From Rhizobiaceae bacterium (lineage in GTDB: Bacteria; Pseudomonadota; Alphaproteobacteria; Rhizobiales; Rhizobiaceae), in NCBI GenBank assembly GCA_017643025.1, contig JAEPOG010000006.1, positions 1-64,000 of the forward strand: a stretch of 64,000 nt of DNA, in the 5' to 3' direction. The notes below the pieces were generated by a model, which ran no database searches, had not been told where the DNA came from, and saw only the letters and a list, made by a program, of their open reading frames with translations. This document shows, piece by piece, positions 26,602-36,199 of the stretch (position 1 is its first letter; every line of letters starts with the position of its first letter). The position numbers were made by a program, and so were the translations under genes.

Positions 26602-28133
26602 TATGCGTTCTCTGATTTCAAGAGCCGGATCGGCGTCAGAAACAGGATCTTCAGGTCGAGCATCAGCGACCAGTTTTCGATGTAATAGAGGTCGAATTCC
26701 GTGCGCTTGCGGATCTTCTCGTCCGTATCGACTTCGCCGCGCCAGCCATTGATCTGCGCCCAGCCGGTGACGCCGGGTTTCACAGGGTGACGGGCGAAGT
26801 AGCCGTCGACGACTTCGGTATAGAGCAGGTTATGGGTTTTGGCCGAGACCGCATGCGGGCGCGGGCCGACCAGCGACAGCGAACCGACCAGTGAGTTGAA
26901 GAACTGCGGCAGTTCGTCGATGGACGTCTTGCGGATGAAGCGGCCGACGCGCGTCACCCGCGGGTCGCCCTTGGTCACCGCCTTGATTGCGGTCGGGTCG
27001 CATTGGTCCGCGTACATCGAGCGGAACTTGAAGACGTCGACCTCTTCATTGTTGAAGCCGTGCCGCTTCTGCTTGAAGAGCACCGGTCCCTTGCTGTCGA
27101 GCTTGATGGCGATGGCCGTCGCGATCATGACCGGCGAGAAGACAATGATGCCGAGCAGCGAAAAGACGATGTCGAAGGCGCGTTTCGCAACCGAGTCCCA
27201 GTCGTTGATCGGCTTGTCGAAGATGTCGAGCATCGGCACGGAGCCGATGAAGGAATAAGAGCGCGGGCGGAACTGCAGCTCGTTCGAATGGGCCGAAAGC
27301 CGCACGTCGACGGGCAGCACCCAGAGCTTCTTCAGCATCGAAAGAACGCGCTTCTCGGCGGTAATTGGCAGCGACACGATCAGCATGTCGATCCGCGCGA
27401 TGCGGGCGAAGCTGATAAGCTCGTCGATTGTGCCGAGCTTCGGATAGCCCGCAACGATGGGCGGTGACCGCCTGTTGTCGCGGTCGTCGAAGATGCCGCA
27501 GATGCGGATGTCGTTGTAAGGCTGTTTCTCGATCGAACGGATCAGCCTTTCGGCGTTCTGGCCGCCGCCGACGATGACGGCTCGCCGCTCCATTCGCCCG
27601 TTGCGGGCCCATCGGCGCACCAATCGAGCTAGCATGAGGCGCAGTGCGAGCAGAGCAACCAGCCCGGCCAGGAACCAGCTGCCAAACCAGACGCGCGAAA
27701 ATTCCTCGGAGACCTTCATCAGGAAGCCGGCCAGCGCCAGCAGCGCGAAAGTGCCTGACCAGACGATGAGAAGCGTCCTCAGATAGTGCAGCGGCTGGCG
27801 TAGCGCCGCGATCTGGTAGAGATCGGTCAGTTCCAGCAGGACGACTGCGAGCACCGAGCCGCTCAGGATAGCGACCGGATATTCCCAGACCAGCGTCGTG
27901 CCGAAGCCGACATAGTATCCGTAGATGACAATGCCGATGGCTGCGAACAATGCCAATTCAGCCAGCCGCAAATAGCCGCTCACAAGCACGGGCGACATCG
28001 CATCGCCGCGATACTGCGCCGCCACCTTGCTAGCGATCGCGTTCAGGTCCGCCTTGCCCGGCGATGCCTTGCCGTCATCGAAGCTGCGGACGGATTCCAG
28101 CGAATAGGGATGTGACGCGTCGACTTCACTCAT
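26598..28133 (-). CDS. Undecaprenyl-phosphate sugar phosphotransferase (initiating, WcaJ/WbaP type)
   Basis: Adds the first sugar-1-phosphate to undecaprenyl phosphate, starting exopolysaccharide repeat synthesis. Four or five N-terminal helices are followed by a CoA-binding-like Rossmann region (AVIVGGGQNAERLIRSI). The C-terminal bacterial sugar transferase domain carries KRAFDIVFSLLGIIVFSP, KQKRHGFNNEEVDVFKFRSMY, RVTRVGRFIRKTSIDELPQF and VKPGVTGWAQINGWRG. I choose ATG 28133 (SEVDASHP); a GTG three codons earlier is possible. The sugar (glucose or galactose) cannot be told from sequence. Confidence 0.9.
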   Translation of the reverse strand: MSEVDASHPYSLESVRSFDDGKASPGKADLNAIASKVAAQYRGDAMSPVLVSGYLRLAELALFAAIGIVIYGYYVGFGTTLVWEYPVAILSGSVLAVVLLELTDLYQIAALRQPLHYLRTLLIVWSGTFALLALAGFLMKVSEEFSRVWFGSWFLAGLVALLALRLMLARLVRRWARNGRMERRAVIVGGGQNAERLIRSIEKQPYNDIRICGIFDDRDNRRSPPIVAGYPKLGTIDELISFARIARIDMLIVSLPITAEKRVLSMLKKLWVLPVDVRLSAHSNELQFRPRSYSFIGSVPMLDIFDKPINDWDSVAKRAFDIVFSLLGIIVFSPVMIATAIAIKLDSKGPVLFKQKRHGFNNEEVDVFKFRSMYADQCDPTAIKAVTKGDPRVTRVGRFIRKTSIDELPQFFNSLVGSLSLVGPRPHAVSAKTHNLLYTEVVDGYFARHPVKPGVTGWAQINGWRGEVDTDEKIRKRTEFDLYYIENWSLMLDLKILFLTPIRLLKSENAY

Positions 28134-28240
28134 ACTCGGCACCCGGAAAAACCGGCTGCCATGTTAAGCATCAGCCACTAAGAAACCCTTGCCTTGCGCA
28201 ACGACCAACCGGCAAGCGTATCACAGGCGTGATCGCGGCC

Positions 28241-29377
28241 TCAGGATATGCGCTTGAGCGTTTCGAGATAGGCGCTTTCGATGCTGCGCGCCATTACCGC
28301 CGCGCTGAAGCGCGCCTTCAATTCCTTCTGTGGCGGCATCTTCGCCCTGTAGGCAGCGACATCCCCGATCGCCGTCACCATGTGGCCGGCGATCGCATCG
28401 ATGTCGGGGGTAACGAGAACAGGCGAATCCGTGCCGAAAACCTCCGGAATGCCTCCGACAGCGCTGGCGATCATTGGCCGTCCGGCCGCCAGCGCCTCCA
28501 GGACGATATAGGGCATCGCCTCGGCGCGAGAGGGGACGACCATGATCCGACCGAGCCTGAATGCTTCGCGCGCCGGCATGGCCGGACGAAAAGCGACGTC
28601 GATCCTGTCGGCGAGTTCCCTGGCGCGCGCCTCGTAGCCGGGTTTGTCGTCGCCGTCGCCCACCATGACGGCGCTGAGCTTTCGCCCGAGCGTCTGCGAT
28701 GCCGTTGCCAGAGCCTCGATGAAGAGGTCCGGTCCCTTGAGGTCGCGCATCATGCCGATGTAGAGGAAATCAGCTGCGTTTGGCGCGTCATTCACGCGCT
28801 TGAATTCTTCCGCCCTGAGGCCGTTGTGGACGAGCCGCGCCGGTGCCCGCGGTTTGCCGATCTTGGCCTCGTAGGAGCGCCGCTCGTAGTCGGACACGAA
28901 CAGGAATTGGTCGGTCAGCCTGCCCAGCAATCCCTCGGCGAGAAAGAAGATCTTTCCCGTCGCGGTGTCCGCATCGTAGTGCAGGCTGCCGCCATGCGGC
29001 GAATAGATCCGGGCTACGCGAGACCTGGATGCCCGAAAGAGTGAACCGAACAGCCGCGCATAAGCGCCGCCCTTGGCGCCGTGACCGTGCAGGATGTCCG
29101 GTTTGAGTTCTGAAACGAGTCTGTGGGCGCGCCATGCGGCGCCGATGTCGCCGATGCCGACATGCCGCTGCATGGCGGTTCTTCGTACGCCCAGCGTGAG
29201 CTTGGGTTCGATCTCGGCGAACAGGCGCTCCTCATGTTCGCCGCCCGTAGATGAATCGCAGACGATCCCGACTTCATGGCCAGCGGCAAGTTGTGCGTCG
29301 GCAAGGTCGCGAACGTGACGGAAAATTCCGCCCACCGGTGAGCGGAAGCAGTGAACGATGCGCAGCTTTCTGCTCAC
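28241..29377 (-). CDS. Glycosyltransferase family 4 protein
   Basis: A GT-B fold glycosyltransferase of 378 residues, starting with GTG. The N-terminal domain has the glycine loop FRSPVGGIFRHVRDLA and DILHGHGAKGGAYARL. The C-terminal donor domain has the EX7E motif in the stretch VVPSRAEAMPYIVLEALAAGRPMIA followed by GGIPEV. It would add a sugar to the lipid-linked exopolysaccharide repeat in the cytoplasm. It stands between the Wza-type exporter gene and the initiating transferase, on the same strand. Confidence 0.87.
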   Translation of the reverse strand: MSRKLRIVHCFRSPVGGIFRHVRDLADAQLAAGHEVGIVCDSSTGGEHEERLFAEIEPKLTLGVRRTAMQRHVGIGDIGAAWRAHRLVSELKPDILHGHGAKGGAYARLFGSLFRASRSRVARIYSPHGGSLHYDADTATGKIFFLAEGLLGRLTDQFLFVSDYERRSYEAKIGKPRAPARLVHNGLRAEEFKRVNDAPNAADFLYIGMMRDLKGPDLFIEALATASQTLGRKLSAVMVGDGDDKPGYEARARELADRIDVAFRPAMPAREAFRLGRIMVVPSRAEAMPYIVLEALAAGRPMIASAVGGIPEVFGTDSPVLVTPDIDAIAGHMVTAIGDVAAYRAKMPPQKELKARFSAAVMARSIESAYLETLKRIS

Positions 29378-29423
29378 GAGGACCCTGCCATTGCAAATGC
29401 TGCGCGCTCACTGCCTGCACAGG

Positions 29424-29987
29424 TCAGAACAGCCTCTCGCGGACGTAGATGGTATCGCCGGGAAGCAGCGGATCGGATGTCAAGACGCGCCCCGTCATCA
29501 CCTTGCCGTTGACCACGCGGGTGATATCGACATTGCCTTGCTGGGCACGCGGGGAGAAGCCGCCTGCCGCTGCGATTGCCTTCTGGACCGTCATGCCGGG
29601 GACATAGGAATACTGGCCGGCGGCGCCCACTTCGCCCATGATGAAAATGGGACGATAGCGATCGATTTCCACCGATACATCGGGATCGCGCAAGTAGCCG
29701 CCGCGCAGGCGCTGCGCGATCTGGCTCTCCATCTGGCCGGTCGTATGGCCGCGGGCCGGCACCGCTCCGACGAGCGGGAACGAAATGTAGCCGGCCTGAT
29801 CGACACTGTAGACGTTGGTGAGTTCGTCCTGTTCGAAGACCGTTACCCTCAGGCGGTCGCCCGAATCGAGCAGATAAGGCCGCATGACCGCCTCGTGGAA
29901 GGCCGGTGGGGCCGGGCGGTATCCCGAACACCCGGACAGGATAGCCAGGGCGATAAGGGCGGACGCTGCTGCGGTTCTCTTGCTCAC
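29424..29987 (-). CDS. Polysaccharide biosynthesis/export lipoprotein (Wza/ExoF family)
   Basis: An outer-membrane-associated export protein of about 187 residues. It has a lipoprotein signal ending LAILSGC, a Poly_export domain (YLLDSGDRLRVTVFEQDELTNVYSVDQAGYISFPLVG) and a SLBB domain (IFIMGEVGAAGQYSYVPGMTVQKAI). It lacks the extra SLBB repeats and C-terminal helix of full-length Wza, as is usual in rhizobia. I prefer GTG 29987 because it gives a standard short lipoprotein signal. ATG 30029 would add 14 residues and has a poorly spaced site. Confidence 0.87.
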   Translation of the reverse strand: MSKRTAAASALIALAILSGCSGYRPAPPAFHEAVMRPYLLDSGDRLRVTVFEQDELTNVYSVDQAGYISFPLVGAVPARGHTTGQMESQIAQRLRGGYLRDPDVSVEIDRYRPIFIMGEVGAAGQYSYVPGMTVQKAIAAAGGFSPRAQQGNVDITRVVNGKVMTGRVLTSDPLLPGDTIYVRERLF

Positions 29988-30185
29988 GGGACGGATACCC
30001 TTCTGTGACGCGCCGCGCGGGCGGGCCATTACCTTGCCGACTTTATCGATCCGTTAGGGTTAATGCCGGGTAAAGCCGGGCAATCCGGCGTCAGGTCATG
30101 CCGGGCTCTTCGACAGCCGGCCTTTAACCTCGCGGTTACCATGACTGTTTAGGTTCGATTTGTAATTAGCCCGCGGAGTCGAAGA

Positions 30186-32372
30186 ATGCCGCCGATCCAG
30201 AACAACGCGAACGACGTCGATGTCGATCTGGGGAGATTGTTCTCCAGCATCGCACGAGACTGGCGTCGAATCCTGGTTGTCGCCCTCGTCATCACCGGCC
30301 TGGCTTTCGCCTTCACCTCGGTAGTGACGCCCAAATACATGGGCGAGACACGCATTCTCATCGAAACGCGCGAATCGGAATTCACTCGCATCGATTCCAA
30401 CGCCGACCGCTCGGCGCCGATCCTCGACGGGGAGGGCGTCGCGAGCCAGGTCGAGGTGATCTCGTCCATCGACATCATCACCAAGGTCGCGCGCGACTTC
30501 GACCTCGCGAGCCTTGATGAATTCGACGCCCAGCCGTCGATGCTGTCCGGGCTTCTTTCCATGGTCGGCCTTGCTGTCGATCCGCGCAACCTGGCGCCAG
30601 AGGAGCGGGTGCTGAAGGCGTTCCGCGAGAAGCTGGATGTGTATCGCGTCGAGAACTCGCGCGTCATTGTCATCGAGTTCTCGTCGGAAGACCCCAAGCT
30701 GGCCGCGGCGATCCCCAATGCGATGGCGGAAGCCTACATAGGGGTTCAGCGCGCCGCCAAGCTCGAGTCCAATGCCGACGCGACCGAGTGGCTCGAGCCG
30801 GAAATCGCCGAACTGCGCCAGAAGGTGAAAGAGGCCGAACAGCGCGTTGCTGAGTTCCGCGGCAAGTCGGACCTCTTTATAGGTGAGAACAACTCAGTGC
30901 TGGCCACCCAGCAGCTCTCGCAGCTGTCCACGGAGCTGTCGCGGGTGCGCGCCAACCGCTCGGCTGCCGAGGCAAAGATCAATACGATGAGAGCGGCGCT
31001 GGACAGCGGCGCATCGCTCGATTCGGTTCCGGACGTGCTGGCGTCGACGTTGATCCAGCGGCTACGCGAAAGCGAGCTGGAGTTGCGCGCCGAGATCGCC
31101 GAACTTTCCACGACGCTGCTGCCGAACCATCCCCGCATCCGCGCCTTGAATTCGCAGCTCGGCGACTTGCGCCAGCAGATCCGCGCAGAGGCCCAGAAGG
31201 TGCTTGAGGGTCTGCAGAACGAGGCGCGTACGGCGCGTGCCCGGGAAGAAGCGCTGATCGGCGACGTTAACAGGCTGAAGGCCGAGTCGGCGCGCGCCGA
31301 TGAGGAAGGTGTCGAACTGAGGGCGCTTGAGCGCGAGGCGGCTGCCCAGCGCGAACTGCTCGAATCGTATCTGACCCGGTTCCGCGAGGCGACATCGCGG
31401 CGCGAGCGCAACTACCTGCCTGCGGATGCACGCATCTTCTCCCGCGCCATCGAGCCCGCCGAGCCGTATTTCCCGAAGAAAATACCGATCCTAGGCGCTG
31501 CGTTTGCGGCATCGCTGCTGATCATGGCGGTTGTCACGCTGCTGCGCGAGCTGTTCTCAGGCCGCGCCATGCGCCCTGCCGGTCAGGTTGCCATGCCGTC
31601 TGTCGAACAGGTCGAAATGCCTGCGCACCGCGAAGAACCGGCGCTGACGCCGGCCGAAGCGGCGCGCGCGGCGGCGCGCTCGCACGAAGTTCCGGAGTCG
31701 GAAATCGAGCCCGAACCCGAGGTCCAGGCTGCACCTCCCGCAACGCCCCAGCGTCGGTCAGCCGAGCTTGCACCTCGCAACATGTTCGGCGAGATCGATG
31801 TCGAGCGCGCTGCGGCAGAGTTGATTTCGACCGGCGCCGCCCGCGCGATCTTCGTTTCGACCGACATCGATGACGGTGCTGCCGCCGCCGTGCTGGTCGC
31901 GCGCGAGATCGCTGATGCGGGGCTGCGCGTTCTGCTTCTCGACCTAACGGCGTCGGGTGCTGCGTCACGCGCAACCGTTGAAAGCCGCTTCATGCGCGGC
32001 GTCACCGACCTGTTGGTCGGCGAGGCCCAGTTCGCCGACGTTATCCATCCCGATCATTTCTCGTCGCTGCATGTGATGCCGATCGGGACCGCTAATCTGC
32101 CACGCGCAATGCGCTCGGTCGAACGGCTTCCGATCATCCTGGATTCGCTCAATTCGGCCTACGATCTGGTGCTGATCGATGGCGGACCGAGCGGGCCAGA
32201 ATCCGTCAGCCGTCTGATTGGTGAGGATACGCGCATCGTGGTTTCCGCCACCCGTCCGATCAAGGAGGTCGGCGAGGTCGTCGCCGAACTGGTGGATGCC
32301 GGCCTCGGCGAGCCGATGATCGTCATCCCATCCGCGCTCGCGGAAGCCGAACCCGGTCGCACGGCCGCCTAG
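30186..32372 (+). CDS. Exopolysaccharide chain-length/transport protein (Wzz-GumC/ExoP type) with degenerate kinase domain
   Basis: A polysaccharide co-polymerase of 728 residues. The Wzz domain spans the first ~100 residues, with helix one near 29-50. A long periplasmic coiled coil (about 195-400) follows, then a GNVR-like tail and second helix near 430-455, a Pro/Glu-rich linker (about 470-535), and a BY-kinase-like fold (about 540-720). In that last domain the Walker A GEGKS motif is replaced by DDGAAA near residue 561. Walker A' reads LLLDLT, and no tyrosine cluster follows. It therefore should not phosphorylate. Walker B-like DLVLIDGG is kept. It diverges from the Wza gene. Confidence 0.88.
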   Translation: MPPIQNNANDVDVDLGRLFSSIARDWRRILVVALVITGLAFAFTSVVTPKYMGETRILIETRESEFTRIDSNADRSAPILDGEGVASQVEVISSIDIITKVARDFDLASLDEFDAQPSMLSGLLSMVGLAVDPRNLAPEERVLKAFREKLDVYRVENSRVIVIEFSSEDPKLAAAIPNAMAEAYIGVQRAAKLESNADATEWLEPEIAELRQKVKEAEQRVAEFRGKSDLFIGENNSVLATQQLSQLSTELSRVRANRSAAEAKINTMRAALDSGASLDSVPDVLASTLIQRLRESELELRAEIAELSTTLLPNHPRIRALNSQLGDLRQQIRAEAQKVLEGLQNEARTARAREEALIGDVNRLKAESARADEEGVELRALEREAAAQRELLESYLTRFREATSRRERNYLPADARIFSRAIEPAEPYFPKKIPILGAAFAASLLIMAVVTLLRELFSGRAMRPAGQVAMPSVEQVEMPAHREEPALTPAEAARAAARSHEVPESEIEPEPEVQAAPPATPQRRSAELAPRNMFGEIDVERAAAELISTGAARAIFVSTDIDDGAAAAVLVAREIADAGLRVLLLDLTASGAASRATVESRFMRGVTDLLVGEAQFADVIHPDHFSSLHVMPIGTANLPRAMRSVERLPIILDSLNSAYDLVLIDGGPSGPESVSRLIGEDTRIVVSATRPIKEVGEVVAELVDAGLGEPMIVIPSALAEAEPGRTAA

Positions 32373-32391
32373 CAGGCGTATTCCGGATCGA

Positions 32392-33600
32392 TCAGTCATC
32401 GCTGTCCGGCGTTGGCTTGCCTGCGCCTGCCTTGCGCAGCCGCTTGACCAGCGACCAGATGGCCTGGTTTTCCTTGAGACCGCGTTTTGCGGCGCTCGCC
32501 GCGCGACGGGTGGCCGACACGATCTGCCCTTTTGCAGTCAACGGCATGTGAAGATCGAAGTGGCGGCTTTCGATATCGCACCACAGGCGCTTGTAGCGCT
32601 CGTCGCCGACACCGAAATCGTAAATCGTAAGCCCACGGTCGCAGGCTTCCGAGATATTCTCGAAAAACAGGAAGTCGCCGGGGCTGGCCGAGGAAAGCTC
32701 ATCGTCGCGAAAAGCCGAAAACTCGCAAGTGATGCGGTTGCCTGAGATACTGGAACCGGTAACCGCGCGCAGCACGCCGCCTACTTCCAGCCCGTGGAGC
32801 ACGAAATCCGGTTGGTCGCGATCGAGCGCGCCAACGAACATGCGCCGGAACGCTCGTTTGATGCTCTCGTCAGCAAAGACGTCGGCGACGCCGATCTGCC
32901 GAAAGCGCGCCGCCTTCATCTCATAGAACGCGGAAAGAAGTGTATCGACCTCTTCAGCCGTGGCGCCTGCGATGCGGCTGTGGCCTCCGGCAGCCTCGAA
33001 TTTCCGTGACTGGGAACGGTGCTTCTTGCGTTTGCGCTTGCCGCTGCTGCGCTCGAGCACGGCATCGAACCCGCCATCGAGATCGACTGCGAGTGCGACG
33101 TTGGGGCTCTGGAGGCAGCCCTGCTTGAGCAGCGGGTTGGTACGTCCGTCGCGCTCCCGTTCGTTGCGTTCCAGCAGGACGAGGTCAACGTCGGGACGCT
33201 GCCGGCGCATCGCGCCGGTCAGCAACGCATGGATTTCGGCGACACCGTTGCCCGCAAAGGCGGGAAAGCTGCCATTGGCATGGCGCCCTCCGGGATAGCG
33301 TGCAATCGTCACCGGGCCTTCGCGCACGATCTCGAGCACGAGCATGAAAATCGTTCGTTCGGCTTCGGCAATCGTGACCATTACGAAGTCGGTGCCCGGC
33401 TCGTCGGCCCACCCGATGACGAATGACGGATTTTGCGGGGTCGATTGCGGCGTAGACTGGCAGAAGGCGGCGTAATCGTTACGTGCGCGCTGGTCGAAGG
33501 GACGCACTTCACAGGCTGGCGCCGCGCCGGCGGCTGATGCCGGCGCGCTTGTTCGTTCCCTCGGCGCGTCGTGATCGACAATCTCAGCGGCGTCAACCAT
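32392..33600 (-). CDS. GNAT/FemAB-like acetyltransferase family protein (CelD/BcsL type)
   Basis: A 402-residue soluble protein with two GNAT-like halves, of the kind found in cellulose and exopolysaccharide loci as 'GNAT family (CelD/BcsL)'. Recognisable parts are a basic segment SSGKRKRKKHRSQSRKFEAAGG, the acceptor-like stretch FYEMKAARFRQIGV and a late DFGVGDERYKRLWCDIE. It probably acylates a sugar or adds an aminoacyl-type group to the polymer. The acyl donor is unknown. It converges on the Wzz-like gene with a 19-bp gap. Confidence 0.78.
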   Translation of the reverse strand: MVDAAEIVDHDAPRERTSAPASAAGAAPACEVRPFDQRARNDYAAFCQSTPQSTPQNPSFVIGWADEPGTDFVMVTIAEAERTIFMLVLEIVREGPVTIARYPGGRHANGSFPAFAGNGVAEIHALLTGAMRRQRPDVDLVLLERNERERDGRTNPLLKQGCLQSPNVALAVDLDGGFDAVLERSSGKRKRKKHRSQSRKFEAAGGHSRIAGATAEEVDTLLSAFYEMKAARFRQIGVADVFADESIKRAFRRMFVGALDRDQPDFVLHGLEVGGVLRAVTGSSISGNRITCEFSAFRDDELSSASPGDFLFFENISEACDRGLTIYDFGVGDERYKRLWCDIESRHFDLHMPLTAKGQIVSATRRAASAAKRGLKENQAIWSLVKRLRKAGAGKPTPDSDD

Positions 33601-33672
33601 AGCTCAATCCTTGTCGTATAGCGTCCGGGTCTGCGTCGCGTCTGCCGGACGGTAGTTGGAAAAGGTGAACGA

Positions 33673-34731
33673 ATGATCGATTGGGGTGAGGCTGCGCGCC
33701 GTTTCGTACTGAACGGCGCACATTATAGTGGCCTCGCTCCGCTCCTGCGGTCGCGCCTGGGCGGCCTTGGCGCGATACTGATGCTGCACAGGGTGACCGA
33801 CGCGCCGCATACCGGGCTGGGCATCAACCGCCACCTCGCCATTACGCCGCGTTTCCTCGACGCGGTACTGACCGAGCTCAAACGCATGGGCTACCGCTTC
33901 GTCAGCATGGACGAGGCTGTTGCGCGCATTGTCGATCCGAGACCGTCCGAGCGGTTCATTGCACTGACCGCCGACGACGCCTACCGCGACAATCTGCTCG
34001 AAGCTGTGCCTGTGCTGGAGAAGCACGAAGCGCCGATCGCGATCTATGTCGCGCCTGGGCTGACCAGCCGTGAGGCTGATCTGTGGTGGGATCTGCTCGA
34101 AGATGTCGTGACGGCGCGCGAGGAACTCTACATCACGACGCCGGAAGGCCGGACCTTCATCGAGTGTTCGACGCCGGCGCAGAAGGAGACGGCGAACCGT
34201 CGCATCCACGACTACCTGACCACAGCGGTGCGCGAGGAAGACCGGCAGGCGATCCTGCGCGAGATGGCGAGGCTCGCCGGCGTGGATTACTGCCGACCCA
34301 GCCGCGAGACGCTCATGGACTGGGATGAAGTCAGGAGAGCTGCGGCGCATCCGCTCGTCACGATCGGCGCCCATACGGTCAACCACTACAATCTCAAGCG
34401 TCTGAGCGATGAAAAGGCTTGGACCGAAATCGTCGATGCGTCGCGCATCATCGAGGTCGAGACGGGCGAGAAGCCGCGTCACATGGCTTACCCATACGGC
34501 TATGAGTCGGCTGTGGGAGAACGCGAAGTCGCGCTGGCTGAGGCAGCGGGTTTTGCGTCCGCGGTTACGACGCGCCACGGTGTGCTGCAGGTAGGGCACG
34601 CCCAGCATCTTCAAGCGCTGCCACGCATTTCCGTCAATGGCCGCTACCAGCGTGTTGCGCACATGCGCACGATGGTTTCGGGCGTGACGACACCGCTGGC
34701 GAACCAGGGCAAGACACTCGTCACGACCTGA
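33673..34731 (+). CDS. Polysaccharide deacetylase family protein
   Basis: A NodB-homology deacetylase of 352 residues without an obvious signal peptide. Motif 1 is LTADDAYRDN near residue 97, with the usual TFDDG altered to TADDA. Motif 2 has the metal His pair in IGAHTVNHYNL, and later AYPYGYES follows. The metal ligands (Asp and two His) therefore remain. It probably deacetylates a lipid-linked or exported polysaccharide. It diverges from the GNAT-like gene, and 72 bp separate the two starts. Confidence 0.87.
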   Translation: MIDWGEAARRFVLNGAHYSGLAPLLRSRLGGLGAILMLHRVTDAPHTGLGINRHLAITPRFLDAVLTELKRMGYRFVSMDEAVARIVDPRPSERFIALTADDAYRDNLLEAVPVLEKHEAPIAIYVAPGLTSREADLWWDLLEDVVTAREELYITTPEGRTFIECSTPAQKETANRRIHDYLTTAVREEDRQAILREMARLAGVDYCRPSRETLMDWDEVRRAAAHPLVTIGAHTVNHYNLKRLSDEKAWTEIVDASRIIEVETGEKPRHMAYPYGYESAVGEREVALAEAAGFASAVTTRHGVLQVGHAQHLQALPRISVNGRYQRVAHMRTMVSGVTTPLANQGKTLVTT

Positions 34732-34749
34732 GGCCTGGCGGTCAGGCCT
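34731..34749. terminator. Hairpin between convergent genes, possible terminator
   Basis: AGGCCTG (34731-34737) pairs with CAGGCCT (34743-34749) around a 5-nt loop. The structure overlaps the stop codons of the deacetylase and the DUF2842 gene. There is no convincing T tract on either side, so it may be only a weak bidirectional terminator. Confidence 0.35.
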
Positions 34750-34954
34750 TTGGGCGTGGGCCTGCCATCCAGCTCACAATGGCCATCGCGGGCAGAACCC
34801 ACAGCAGGCCGGATAGCAGAAAGAAGCCGAGGTGGACGACCCAGCTCGAATCCTGCAGCCGCGCCACCGCGACCGTCGTCGCCACCAGGGCGTAGACGAT
34901 CACCAGCGTGACCAGCAGCAGCATTCCGATCAGTTTTCTGAGCCGAGGCGGCAT
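34742..34954 (-). CDS. DUF2842 family membrane protein
   Basis: A 70-residue protein of the alphaproteobacterial DUF2842 family. It starts with a short basic stretch (PPRLRKLIG), then has two membrane helices (about 9-30 and 40-62) joined by the conserved QDSSWVVHLGFFLLSGLLWVLP. Its function is unknown. ATG 34954 is chosen because it gives the family length; the much longer open frame above it runs antisense through the heme A synthase gene. The DUF2842 assignment is from memory of the family pattern. Confidence 0.82.
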   Translation of the reverse strand: MPPRLRKLIGMLLLVTLVIVYALVATTVAVARLQDSSWVVHLGFFLLSGLLWVLPAMAIVSWMAGPRPKA

Positions 34955-35092
34955 GGCGGGAACCTTTCGGCGGGTGCAGTAGCCCCAATGTCGCGGGGCG
35001 GCAAGGCGGTCGGGTCGCTCGCGCGACCGCATGTCGCGCGGTCGTGTTGCCGCTTGTAACGATCGGGGCGATGGGGCACTGACACCGCCGAT

Positions 35093-36199
35093 ATGGCGGA
35101 AACCATGCTTCACACCGAGGAAGGCGGCGCGATCGCGGCCCGCATCGCACGGGAAGAGCGCAACCGGACGCAAGTGCGCTGGTGGCTCTACATCGTCGCG
35201 CTGGTTCTCTTCGCGCTGTTCGTAGTCGGCGGCGCGACACGGCTGACCGATTCCGGTCTCTCCATTACCGAATGGAAGCCGATCCATGGCGTCATTCCGC
35301 CGTTGTCGGAAGCCGATTGGGAGGAAGAATTCGCCAAATACCGGCAGATCCCCCAGTTCGAGCAACTCAATGCCGGCATGACCCTGGCGGAGTTCAAGAC
35401 GATCTTCTGGTGGGAATGGGCGCACCGCTTCATCGCCCGCAGCGTCGGGTTTCTGGTCGCGATACCGTTGGCTTTCTTCTGGATTGCGGGACGGCTGGAA
35501 AACCACCTGAAACCCAAGCTCGTCGGCCTGTTCCTGCTTGGCGGTCTGCAGGGCGCGATAGGCTGGTGGATGGTGGCGTCCGGCCTGACCGAGCGGGTCA
35601 GCGTCAGTCAGTACCGGCTTGCCACCCATCTCATCCTGGCGTGTCTGATATTCACAGCGACGCTGGTGATCGCGCGCGGTCTTGCACCGCATTCGGCTGG
35701 CCCCTCGGATGACCGCACGCGCCGCTTCGCCGGCTGGATGGTGGTCGCCGTGCTCGTACAGATATTCCTCGGTGCGCTGGTCGCCGGGCTCGACGCCGGC
35801 ATGACGTACAATACCTGGCCGCTGATGGACGGTCGGGTCTTGCCCGACGGCCTGATGATCATGGACCCGGCATGGGCGAACCTGTTCGAGAACCCGAAAA
35901 CGGTGCAGTTCGTCCACCGCATTGGCGCCTACGCCTTGCTCATCCTCGCCGTCTGGCATGCGTTGGCTGCGTGGCGTTCCGAACCCGCTTCCACCCATGC
36001 GAGGCGGGCAGCGCTCCTGCTGGCGCTGATCGTGACGCAGGCCGCGGTCGGCATCACGGCGCTCCTGCTCGTGGTACCTCTCGGCTGGGCGCTGGCGCAT
36101 CACGCCTTCGCCATCGTCGTGCTTGGATTTGCCGCCGCGCACTGGCGCGCAACGAAAGGCGCCTATCCGATGCCCGACGCCGTCGAGGTCAGGACCTGA
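35093..36199 (+). CDS. ctaA: Heme A synthase (COX15/CtaA)
   Basis: An eight-helix membrane enzyme (368 residues) that oxidises the heme O methyl group to make heme A for aa3/caa3 oxidases. Hallmarks are [38 protein letters not shown] with a heme-ligand His, [26 protein letters not shown] and [16 protein letters not shown]. It serves all heme A-containing oxidases, including the caa3 operon elsewhere in this window. ATG 35105 is an alternative start. Confidence 0.94.
   Translation: MAETMLHTEEGGAIAARIAREERNRTQVRWWLYIVALVLFALFVVGGATRLTDSGLSITEWKPIHGVIPPLSEADWEEEFAKYRQIPQFEQLNAGMTLAEFKTIFWWEWAHRFIARSVGFLVAIPLAFFWIAGRLENHLKPKLVGLFLLGGLQGAIGWWMVASGLTERVSVSQYRLATHLILACLIFTATLVIARGLAPHSAGPSDDRTRRFAGWMVVAVLVQIFLGALVAGLDAGMTYNTWPLMDGRVLPDGLMIMDPAWANLFENPKTVQFVHRIGAYALLILAVWHALAAWRSEPASTHARRAALLLALIVTQAAVGITALLLVVPLGWALAHHAFAIVVLGFAAAHWRATKGAYPMPDAVEVRT

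Noticed and set aside
34742..36142. 466-residue minus-strand frame
   Set aside because: Only the last 70 codons (DUF2842) are real; the rest is antisense to heme A synthase.
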